A model generated the notes under the pieces. It made no database searches. It had not been told where the DNA came from and was given only the letters and a program-made list of their open reading frames with translations. Both the position numbers and the translations under genes were made by a program. Shown piece by piece: positions 26,601 to 37,517 of a stretch of 64,000 nt of DNA; within the stretch, counting starts at the first letter, position 1; the number at the start of each line of letters is the position of its first letter. This stretch comes from Setaria digitata (taxonomy: Eukaryota; Nematoda; Chromadorea; Rhabditida; Setariidae). The DNA lies in contig RCAB01000165.1 of assembly GCA_003640385.1 (NCBI GenBank), positions 1 to 64,000 on the forward strand, in the 5' to 3' direction.

Positions 26601-28800
26601 GCCTTTGGGGCATCATTTTGGGATATTATATCATTTCGTTTTAAAATTGCCTTTATTGCCAGGAAAAAAGGCAGTTTTTTCATGGATGAATTTATTTGAT
26701 TGATAATATCTTACATTCACTTTATGTCAATTAAAATTGACTAAAATCCAAAAATCAAATATTTTTTTTGTCAAAAGTTCTTTTTCCAACTTTTTGTCGA
26801 ACCAAATAAATTTGATTCGGCTATATAATGCCTTATCATCGAAACTTATTTAAATCACTTCATTCCTGTTAGAAATTAGTTTATTTTTAATATTAATTTG
26901 TCTGAGGAAACAAAAAGGATGAAAAGTTCGGTCTGTTATTGATTAGAATAATTTTAATTTTTTGATCAATTATTCCTTATAGCTATCATTAGGAAGATTT
27001 CAATTATGAGCTGTCAGGATCGAAAATGTAGAAAAACAATTATCGTGGACAATATGGCAAGTTGACATGAACTTAATGAAACTCTTCAATATATTTATAA
27101 TTAATTATTCCAAATCACAGCTAATATTTATCTTAAGTTTTCTTTTTCTTCCTTTCAATATAGCTATAATTAAGTGACTAATCAAAAATTCTAAGTTTCC
27201 TGCAGTTTTTATCGTTTAACTTTTCTACAAAAGCTACTGCACATTTTTTGTGGGATAAAGATGAAAAAAAAATTTTTTTTTTTCCAATTTTCTAATTAGT
27301 TTAACTGCTTCTGCGACTACTTTCCACGTTCTTAATTGATATCAATGAATGAAGTTTCATACTTTTAATTGAAGATAAATTTTTTTGGCAAAATCTTCAG
27401 CAGTCTTTCATTTTTGTTAGCATTGTAGGATATGAATATTTTTTGGTTTTCTTAATTATAAATGATCTGAACATGTATTATTTTTCATAATTTATTTATT
27501 CCTTTTGTTTTTTTTTTTTCCTTTTCATGTATTCTTCAGTGCGGTCTAATTCATTTGAACTTCTATCATAGAGAATCCAAAATTTCTGGAATTTGAAAAT
27601 TTAACCAAAATTTTTATAACTAAAAAAAAAAAACAATTATTTCGTATAGAGCAAAATTCATACATCCAAATTTTTTCCCATTAATTATCTTATCGAAATC
27701 AATAAATATCGAACTTATTATAATGAGTAGTTATATTTTGGTTTGCCAATACATGCATATATATCACATACGTTAATTATCGCTCTTCATTTCCACTATT
27801 TACTAATATTTCTTGGCACACGCATTCTCTTCTAAAAATATGAATTTATACTGCATATTTTAATGAAGTCAAAATTTTATGGAACATAATATAATCAAAG
27901 CAATAAAAAAGAGCAGAAAAGAAAAAATAAGTATACATTAGGCGTAATTATTTTTCAAAATTTGACGTTATGATTTCCGTTTAGACAAAATTGATCTTTC
28001 TTCATTCACTTCGTCTCTTTTTTTTCTTCTTTTCCTCTTGTCTTTGATAATAATAAAAAAAAAAAAGTAATAAAATAATAGAGACTCAAAAAAAGCTTCA
28101 TATTTATTTGTTTTCTTTTGAATATAGAAATCAATCTAGCGTTGAATTTTTAGGTAATGACAAAGAGCTGGGGCAGTTTTTTCAGTGGTAGCAGTCTTTT
28201 AGACTAAAAGTTTATAATCAGTTGAACTTTTAATTGGTTCTATATAATCTTTCCATTTTTATTCTTTTCATTTTCGGATTGCAGATAAGATTAAACATTC
28301 GCTCACTTACTGATTTGAACTACGCAGAAGTTGATGGAAATTTAAACAGAGAATTTCCTATCATCAATTTTTTTTTCTTTCCTTTTAAATTAAGAACTTA
28401 TTTAAATCAAGTTAGAGTTTTCTCTCACATGTAAAATAATGATTTTTCGTGTAAGAAAATTAGTACTAGTCGAAAGTCACCGAACTAATTAACATCATAA
28501 TATTAACATAGCTCACAAAATGTTACAATTAAAGTCGACCAAGTGAAGTCAGCAATAAATATTTTAGGATGATCCATTACTGACGAATGATTGAAATAGC
28601 ATTTGCTAGTTCTTATTATCCATTAGATTTATAGCATAAGTATAATATATACGTGTACCACGTATGCGTGATATATGCTTCCATTTCTCTTTAACGGTAC
28701 CATTCGGAAATTTGTTATGAAAATACTAATTAGGAAATTTGATCAATTGCTTATTCACTTATTAATTAATTTATTTTTAGTATATTATATGATCATTGAG
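23653..28800. other. Gene-poor AT-rich DNA
   Basis: No protein-like frame or RNA gene recognised. It contains a long A-rich tract at 24566-24640, a local GC rise around 25490-25570 without an open frame, and many homopolymer runs. Only short low-complexity frames occur. Confidence 0.55.
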
Positions 28801-28827
28801 ATTTCTATATATATATATATATAATGT

Positions 28828-28894
28828 GCTGCCATTTTTTGGCTAAAGTCGAAAAATGGCAGCATCGACGGAGGGCATCAGACGATGGATGGAA
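28828..28894 (+). repeat. Hairpin plus 39-bp repeated tail, copy 1
   Basis: A perfect 12-bp stem (GCTGCCATTTTT at 28828-28839 with its complement at 28852-28863) encloses a 12-base loop at 28840-28851. The right stem runs into a GC-rich 39-bp tail (28856-28894) that recurs at 29160-29198 with one mismatch. Flanking TA runs suggest insertion into simple sequence. Confidence 0.7.
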
Positions 28895-29131
28895 AAAAAT
28901 ATATATATATATAATCAGTAAGATTTAATAACTAACTTTTTTTTTCCCTTATTTATCTAGGCACTTAAGTTTGCTTTTTCAATGCCATCCTTGCTATGTA
29001 TTTCGATTTTGCTGCAGAAGAAAATGCATATCACACATATATATTATCTCCTATTCCGTATTAACCCATGTATAACATTAAGACTATTGTGAACAAAAGA
29101 TTCATTATCTTAATAATAATTTCGTGGATAT

Positions 29132-29198
29132 GTTGCCAAATTTTGACTTTAGCCAAAAAATGGCGGCATCGACGGAGGGCATCAGACGATGGATGGAA
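29132..29198 (+). repeat. Hairpin plus 39-bp repeated tail, copy 2
   Basis: The second copy carries the same tail at 29160-29198. The loop-proximal segment (GACTTTAGCCA) is the reverse complement of the corresponding part of copy 1 (TGGCTAAAGTC), so the loop appears inverted between copies. The left stem here is imperfect. Probably fragments of a foldback-type repeat family. Confidence 0.65.
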
Positions 29199-29259
29199 GA
29201 ATCGAAATTCGAGAAAGTTTAATTAGTGGATGTTATTAATAAACTGAATTATGGATAAT

Positions 29260-29688
29260 TTAAATGGAGCAATTTAATGCGACTAATACTAAAGATTTAG
29301 ATTCAAAAATTACATCTCTCAATCGTTTTATTATTGGAATAGTATCATCTGTTAAATAATCAAACAATCTCGATAAAATACTCATTAATTTGGAATTGAA
29401 ATTTAAGTAGCTACAAAATAGAATTTCTGTCAAAGAAATTTTATAGTTTTTGTGATTTTTAATTGATCGGAAATTATTTAAAATTAATTTTAACGAAATA
29501 ATAATACTTAACAAAAAGAAAAAAAGAAGAAAGAGAACAGAAAGTTTGAATATTTCGCTTTCTTCAAGAGTAAAATCGTAAATTAATTCACAATCGAGCA
29601 ATCTTTTATCCCTTTCCTTTTTTCCTTTTTTTTTTCCATTACTTTTCGAAATGTGAGTACTATTGAAGTGTTCACTTGTTGACGTCAA
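29260..29688 (-). other. Unassigned 142-codon open frame
   Basis: The longest non-repeat unassigned frame in the window. It reads as a lysine-rich N-terminal part, one strongly hydrophobic stretch around residues 50-72 that could span a membrane, and a mixed C-terminal half. The first codon is TTG, not ATG, and no good acceptor precedes it, so as it stands it has no valid start. It could be an exon or a chance open stretch in T/A-rich DNA. Confidence 0.15.
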
Positions 29689-32384
29689 ACGTTTGTATGG
29701 ATCAGTAATTTAAGCTGCTTAAACTTAATTGCTTTTTGGGCTTTTTTTCTGTTCTATCCTATTTTATTCCAATCTCTTTCATTGATATGTCATTCTTTGG
29801 CTTATGGACTTAATTAGCTTAGTTCAGACTTAAATGCAATCATCATCGATAACTTATTGTGGTTATTTAATGCGAGCTTTTTTTCTTTTTTTTTTTCCCC
29901 CTCGCATATCACATATCATTTGCCTAATCACTACGACTGTTCGGATCCGGAAATTCACCCTTATCAGCCAATATCCAACTTTCAAATTCCGATGTCGGAA
30001 ACTCTCTTTAAAAAAGAAAAAGAAAAAAGAAAGAAAAGAAAATTATCATATTAAGCACCAGAAGTAATTGCATATAAACAAAGTTATAAAGTAATACGAA
30101 TTACTCAGAAAATTTGAAAATACTTTTACATTGCTATTTAATGTCCTGAACAAGTTGCATGAACTTAAGTTAGGTGAACTAAAATAAAAACTCACACATT
30201 TTAATACATATCCATTATATATTACTGTTTTAACAATATTTGCATCTTCTGAAGAAAAAGCATTAAATTCAACAGTCGTAAAAAAAAAAAGTAACAATTA
30301 TTAGAAAAATCTATAATTTGAAAAATTCCGTGAAATTAGGTTATTTATTTGAGAAATTTGAAGCAAATTGAAAATGAGAAATTTGAAATTCAGTTTCAAA
30401 AACTTCCAATTTGAACAAAACTAAGAAACCGAAAATAATTGATTTTGATACTAAATGCAAGAATAATTAACAATTTATCTCATTTTGCTTCACGCACTTT
30501 GTTAACTCTCAATGAAATTTTTAAATAAAGTTATAGATTTTTTTCAAAGTACTTTCTTTGAAACTGAAATCTCGTCATTCATAGTCTTCAGCAAACGAAA
30601 TATGACTTGCAGCAATATCATGCTCATTCCTGATAGTTTAGTTTTCCCGAGATATCTTGATTACCTGCAAATCTGATCTGCTTATCACATACTTAGTTCG
30701 TAGCTTGTTTTAATTATGAATTTGTTCTCCTTTAAATCTTGCTTGTTAAGAACCATGCTGCTGCATTACTAACTGAAACATAGAATAAGATTTTTGTAAA
30801 GAATAATAATTAATAAATTATTAGTTGCCCACTAATTAATACTTGGAAAGCAATTTTTTTTTTTGTCTCTTTCATCAATTTTTCAACATTTTCAATACTG
30901 CTGCCAATTTGTTAGAAGAAAATGGAAAATTTAAGATGTTTTCTTTTCAAGAAAGTTATGTTTAAATTTTATTCTCTTTTATGTTTAAATTGTATACTAT
31001 TCATTTCTTTCAGAAATTTTTTAGTTTTTTTTTTTTTTTTTCAGAATCTTATCTTCACATTTATTCATGCAAATATTTGTGTAATTCTTTTTAGTTATAA
31101 TTAATTAACAGTTTCCTGTGATCCAAGTTGACTTATTAAAGTCGTTTACATTTTTTTTTTCCCCTATTAATTTACTCATCCACATAGAATATCAGCCATT
31201 TAGTCAGTAATTAACAATTTAGCAATTCACAATACTTATTTTTGCGCTCTATTATTTAAAAAAAGTAATTATTTTATTTTAACAATAATTATTTTCTAAT
31301 CATTAAAAAGTAATTATTTTCTCAGCCAAGAATTTGTTGAATGCTTAATTAATCAAGTTAATTGGTCAATCACTTGACAGCTATTTATTAATTCGATTTG
31401 ATTGATTACCCAGGTTGTTTTTTTGATAGCTCAGTCCGGTTCATTATTTAGATCATTAAATTATCCAATTTTTTCATTACATTTAGCAATAATTTATTTT
31501 AATTGTTATTCTTAAAGAAATCGTTTTTAAAATCCAGTGATAAAAAAAAAAGTTTCACTGATTATTAAAGTTAGTTTAATTAGGAAGTTTCAGTAGTGTC
31601 ATACTATCTTCCACCAACATTTGCTTAGCATTTACTTCTGTAATTAACCAAAATAATGCCTAACTGGTCGCTTCATCAAGTATTTATTAATGATTGTTCT
31701 TGACTTTATTGTTTAAAAAGAAATTTATTGTGCATTTCTTAATGAGAGATGATCAATTAGGAAAGTGTAGGCTTTTAGCATTCTGGAATTTGCTGTTGAG
31801 CTAAAAGAATTTCTTAGAAGAAATAAATGATTAAAAAAGCGAAAATTAATCTTACTTAAATGTAAATTAATTGTAATTCAGATAATTATTGATTAAAATA
31901 AGAGAAATGTGGAAGTTTTTTTTTTGAGGACATGGAAGGAATTTTTCCATCATTGCATTTTGTGTCGAATATTAGTAATTTAAGATAAAAAAAGTTTATT
32001 TTCTGATTTATTCAACATTTCAAGAGTACAATTAAAATTGCTATATGATGTTTAATTATCATTCATCATATTCAGTAGCATATTCATTATCATGCAACGA
32101 ATAAGATTACGGTATATATTTCCGTTTTTGGAAATAATTACGGTATGCGGCTGGCAACAATAAAGCTGAAGGATGATTGGTTTTTCTTTTCCATAAAATG
32201 ATATAATTAGTAATCTGCAAACTAACTAAGCTATCGATGATGAGAAAAACAGACAAATCTCGAAGTAAGCAGAAGATCGAGATTGAGATTTGTTTGCCTG
32301 AATCTTTACTTTCTGAAAACGATTCAGCTTCATTACAGCGTATATATGTGTTCGAGCTATTAATCGAGCAAGTGAAAATATTTT
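29689..32384. other. 5' flank of the globin gene, no gene seen
   Basis: AT-rich with poly-T runs and short low-complexity frames. The segment closest to 32384 is expected to hold the globin promoter, but I see no defined element. Confidence 0.5.
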
Positions 32385-32386
32385 AG
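32380..32386 (+). promoter_or_regulatory. Candidate trans-splice acceptor of the globin gene
   Basis: The acceptor ATTTTAG ends at 32386, 36 bases before the ATG at 32423. No coding exon is recognisable upstream, consistent with spliced-leader addition or a short 5' UTR intron. Confidence 0.35.
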
Positions 32387-32422
32387 CCTTAAAATATAAT
32401 TAAAAAGGCATTCCTTAGAGAG

Positions 32423-34831
32423 ATGAGCACAAGACTAAGAAATATTTATGATGATGAAAAGGATTTGTTACGGAAGTCTTGGTCAATAATACATCCAAAT
32501 ATTCAGAAAATTGGTGTCAGCATCTTCAGAATGATTTTCGAGCAATGTCCTGATGCAAAATTAGTAATAATTTTCAAAATTTCACCATTATTTGCCATGT
32601 AAATAAGTAAAAATTACTGATCAGTTTGATTAATTAAGGAAACGAATTAATTTGCTGATCAGTTGATTTGACCAATTTCATTTCATTTAATTTTTTCAAA
32701 GCATAAATTGATATTGTCATTTTTGTTATAGTTATTTCCATTTACGGACACATCGAAAAAAAACAGCGACTTCATCAAATTTCACTCTTTACGATTTATG
32801 CAGGTATGATAAAAAAGGAATTTCTCTAGATTTTATTAAAGATTTAAGTAAAAAATTTCATTAATTTTATCATTTTCTCAGCTAGATATTTTTGCATTGT
32901 TACAAAAAGAAGGAAAAAAAGGATATGAAAAATTTTGAAATAAAATTTTGATAAATGGAAGAAAAAAATTTTTTTATTATAAAAAATGATGTAACTGACG
33001 GCGAGGTTTCATTAGAAATTTCTTTTAGAAAATATCACTAATAGAACAAAGGGAATATCCTTTGAATATCACACATAATGAATAGAAATCATGCTGCAGT
33101 AAACTATTTAAATTGAGAATTTCAAATATTTTTTTCAAATTTTTCCTTTTATTAGAAGCATGAATTATACTCTTAAAATGCTGATTGCCAGAAGATAAAA
33201 AATGCTTCATTTATGAGAAGAAAAATTCTAAGATATAATGCCACGGTTCACTGGAATTAATCAAAATTAAATTTTAAAGGGAAAAGCGAGACATTATATG
33301 TAAGATGATTCACAGTACTTACTATACTAAATTACTGATTTGCTTAAATAATCGAATTGATTGCAACAATCAATTTTATTCATTATTTGAAATTCCAGGC
33401 AATAGAAAGTGTTGTCAATTCTATAGATGATTTAAATGGAGTTGATCCATTAATTGCTAATCTCGGCCATGTGCATGGCAAATTAGTGGTTAGTATTAAT
33501 TTGCTAATTTTAAAGAAGTTAAATTTAAACTTTCTGCTCACTTTTTGAATGTGACTTTTAGTCTTTTTTATTTCAAGCACTTTTTTTTAGTAATGATTAT
33601 TTGTTCATTTTACTTATTCTACCGGGGAATTAGAGATGATGTTGCTGATCGAAAATAAAAACCGAAAATATTCGAAAAAAGTTCAAACATTTGAAATTAA
33701 GAATGAAGATTTAGCAAAAGTCAAATCGTTATGCTGAAAAAAAACATAGAGATGTGAATTTGTCACCTTTACTCAATTTCTTTTTCTTTTTTTTGTTCAA
33801 TTTATTTAGGAACAAGTTGACTTCAAAGCTGAATATTGGACAACTTTTCGGGAATGTACATTGTGTCATTTTAGAAGAGCTTTGGAGAAGAGTGATATTG
33901 CGGTCAAGTACGCTCTTTCTAAACTCTTTTTGATCAAAATTTATAAGTTAAAACTTGAAAGAACTTTAGATCTGAAATAAATTTTTGAACAGATTCCTTT
34001 TTTTTTTCTCAAATCTCTAATTTATTAATTTCAAATAAAGTTTGTGGTCAAGTTTATCTAGCTAGCATAATCGACAAACCGTTTTGATTCTACTTAACCA
34101 ATCTTATCTGCTTGATAGACTCGTCTGTTATCTAATTTTATCTTCTCTTTTCTTACTACAATTCTATTTCATTACTTTTTAAATGCACAATATGTTTGCA
34201 GAATATATCTTAAATTAAATTTCGCAAAAATCCAATCAGTAAACAAGATGATTATATTCATTGTGATAGCTTGCTACTATTATCTCTCATTGTTTCATTT
34301 TAGTTAAAAAAAAAATGCTTAATTAATAAATAATTGTCACATAATATTTAGGGCTAAAAGATTGAAACATATTCTACACACATCTCAAACTTCCTCCATC
34401 TGATGTAGAATTTTATGCTATTAATAGAATTGCCTTATTTTGATAAGCTTGTCTATTTCATTTTTTCAGATATTCAATAATTGTGTAAAGGAGACGCCTG
34501 ATGATCACTGACTAACTAAAATTGACAATTATATAAATCTAAGAAATTTAAAAAAAAAAAAGCAATTTAATTTAAAGAATTGAAAGATTATTTTAACTTC
34601 TTTGATAGAACTCGACGATTATTTGGTATGTCGGATTTACCACAATCCAACATAGATTACGTGATGGTATTATGGGGTTTACTCCTCGATTACATGATCG
34701 AAGGGATGACTGTGTCGTTCCGGGCTGATGTTCAAACGAGGTTTCATTTAAGTTTAATTTAAATATTTTTATTTTTTTGCTTGTTTTAAAGGGCTTTCAG
34801 AATTTTGATTTTGAATTCAGCAACATATTAG
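32423..34831 (+). CDS. Single-domain globin
   Basis: Exons: 32423-32563, 32732-32803, 33399-33488, 33810-33907, 34609-34740 and a short last exon, best guess 34801-34831; about 187 residues. The start gives MSTRLRNIYDDEKDLLRKSW, a helix-A pattern with the invariant Trp. KLLFPF carries the CD-corner Phe. DFIKFHSLRFMQ is helix E, with His65 as the candidate distal residue. NLGHVHGKLV is helix F, with His97 as the likely proximal haem ligand. Helices G and H follow (TLCHFRRALEKSD; VMVLWGLLLDYMIEGM). It is inferred to be an intracellular haem protein, as no signal peptide is seen; the ligand role is unknown. The last exon is uncertain: an alternative acceptor at 34819-34820 would give 34821-34866 and a more hydrophilic tail. 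I cannot assign a specific glb number. Confidence 0.88.
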
Positions 34832-34917
34832 CGATGAAATTCATTCAGGAAAACGAACAGGAATGAATGGTTGTTGGAAGACGGACAGAACAATGAAGGC
34901 AGGATTACGGCACTGAA

Positions 34918-34982
34918 AATAAAACGAACCGACCGGTAATAATCTTAAGGATTCGCTGATTCTGTTTAAATGATTGAATAAA
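34918..34982 (+). terminator. Candidate polyadenylation signals of the globin gene
   Basis: AATAAA occurs at 34918-34923 and again at 34977-34982, 50-150 bases past either candidate stop codon. Confidence 0.45.
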
Positions 34983-37500
34983 GTGATCATATTTGAATAA
35001 TTTGCAATTACGAACATAATTTGCAATTACTTTAATATTTTCACAAAAAATTTTCCGGAATTTTTTTTTTTTTTTTCATTCTTTAATAAATGCTGGCAGA
35101 TATTTTGTCGATCCCATTTCCAAAATAGTTTCATTTTGTTAGTTAGGAAGATTAGAGATTACAAACGTCGATGAGAAAAAGTTCCGGTGAATTTTTTATT
35201 TTCTTTTTGTAATGATATCTGATGGAATAAAGATATGCTACCATTATTACAGTGAAATTCCCGTCTTAATCATTTTTTTTTTTCTACACAGGAAAAGAAA
35301 TATTGCTAAGGAACGGAAGAAACGAAAGTGTTTATGCTGTGGCTTGCAGTGCTTTCATTTCGATCAGTAATTTGATTATCAGTAATGAACATTATCAGTT
35401 GATACCTCATTGGAGTAGTTATTCATTTATCATACTCAATCATAGGTATTTTGCCGCAATTCCCAAACACTTGTACAACTAATAATTTCAACCCAATTAA
35501 TTCATTGAATAAAAACTAATGTATTGATCAAAGAATATTACCATAAAAAGCTTCCCCCAAATTTGATTGCAAAATTCGATTCTGTTAGCAATTAGTATAG
35601 TGATAATTCCCAAATGCACTTTTGGCTAAGAAATTAACTAACTGGTCAGCAGCTTAATTAATTTCCTTTATTATTCCATCAGCTCTGCACGAATTTATTA
35701 TCNCTAGTGATAATTCCCAAATGCACTTTTGGCTAAGAAATTAACTAACTGGTCGGCAGCTTAATTAATTTCCTTTATTATTCCATCAGCTCTGCACGAA
35801 TTTATTATCTTTTAATTAATTTCTTTACCCGACAACAATCGATGCTCGTCTGTTTAACTTCGTTTTTCGATCATTGAAGTAGCAATTTCTTAATTATAAT
35901 TTTGATAGAATGCCATAAATTTGTATATTTACAGTTGTAACGATTAATTCATTTACATTGCATGAAAAATATTATGAAATGAAAAATTGCTTCCTCTCCT
36001 TTTTTTTTTTAATTTCACCAACTAAAGTTGGCATGCAGCACCGAAAACTTTTCGGTAAAGTTTAGAATAAAGTGTCATATACATTGTACACTATCATCAT
36101 TCTGACTGTGAGCTTCATCTAGAAGTAGTTCTGAGCAGTGGCAATATTCTTCTGTTAAATTAGTATCGAAATTCAAATATGTATGTATAAGTCACTCTTC
36201 ATGAAATAATGGAGAGTTTTTCTTTTAAATTTTTACAAGTTTTTCTTTTATGTTTTTCTTTTCAAATTACAAGAGTAATGCTTGCGGAATATACTTGAGT
36301 TAATGCTTAAGTGACATTTGCTGAATATTAAGTTTGTATTGAATATACTTAAGTGCTGTTTATTTATAAAAAGAAGTGTAAATGCTAGTGAAGTGAGATA
36401 GAAAATATTATGATTAAATAATTTAATTATAGTTTGTAATGGAAAATAGTTAATGATATGTTGGGAATATAAATATAAGAGAATTAAAAAAATAAAAGAA
36501 ATTAAATTGTATGTTTAAATCATAAAAGAATTAAATTATATATTTGATTTCATTAACATCAACATGACGAAATTAAGGTTTAACTTGAAAATCTATATCC
36601 AAGAAGTGAAAATATCCTTTTTAAAGTATATTTTTTTATTATGAATTTATCGGAAAAGTTAATTGAAATTATTTTTCCTAATATCAGGTTAATGGAAATG
36701 CTACACTTTAGAGAATAAGGCCAAATATTCATATAAATGAGTCCATGATTGCGAATATATGAATCTATGATTACCAATTGTTAAATTTATGATTAAATAC
36801 AGGTGGATGGTCGATCGAATACGAATAAAAGTATGTTGCTAGATAAAGCCAAGTTTTACTGATTCGCTAATTTATCATTCATTTAATTAATTCATCTATG
36901 TTCGATCTTCATTTTACTAAAATTAGCTATCTTAATCAAAATTGACTCATAGCCTTTCGCTGAAACAATCACCTAAATTATTTAATTATATCTGTCAAAT
37001 CATTTAAAACTCACCATTCACTTTTTTTTTATTTTGGTTTTAATGCTACTTCCTAAAATATAACAACCATTAACTAATTTGTCGTTGTCTTCTTTTCATT
37101 GTCATAGCTGTTGATTAATTTCTGATAAAGAAATTTAAGCTTGTACATTTTTTGTTTCATCATATATTATGTTATTTTGAAATATGAGAAAATCTACTTC
37201 TCTGTTGTATTGTTTTTTTTTTCGGCAAAACATTAAAAAAAAAAGTAATTCTCAAATCCAGAAATCCTGATCCGGATTGGAAATAAAGGATTCAGCTGCT
37301 GAGATACTAATTTTCATAGTTTGCAGCAATTAAAATGACATCACGAAGATTTCAGAACTGTGCGGTTTCCGGTGGTTGCCTTTAAGAGGTTCGGTGTCAT
37401 CGTGTGAGTTGTCTTATTAAGCGTAAGTGACGTACCTATAAGTTACGTGAGCAGTATGCTATAGCTATACATTGCATTATACTCACTCAACTTTGTCTCT
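34983..37500. other. Intergenic region between globin and lsg-1
   Basis: AT-rich, with no recognisable gene. It includes an N-joined duplication (35598-35809). The last 200 bases are the presumed lsg-1 promoter region and are somewhat GC-richer. Confidence 0.5.
35598..35809. repeat. N-joined ~105-bp direct duplication (probable assembly artefact)
   Basis: The sequence at 35598-35702 repeats at 35705-35809 with essentially one mismatch (CAGCAGC versus CGGCAGC). A single N at 35703 marks the junction, as expected when two overlapping contig ends are placed side by side instead of merged. Confidence 0.85.
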
Positions 37501-37512
37501 TTTATTTTTCAG
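37501..37512 (+). promoter_or_regulatory. Probable trans-splice acceptor of lsg-1
   Basis: A TTTATTTTTCAG acceptor sits five bases before the ATG (37518). Such a short leader is typical of nematode spliced-leader acceptors. Confidence 0.6.
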
Positions 37513-37517
37513 AAGCA

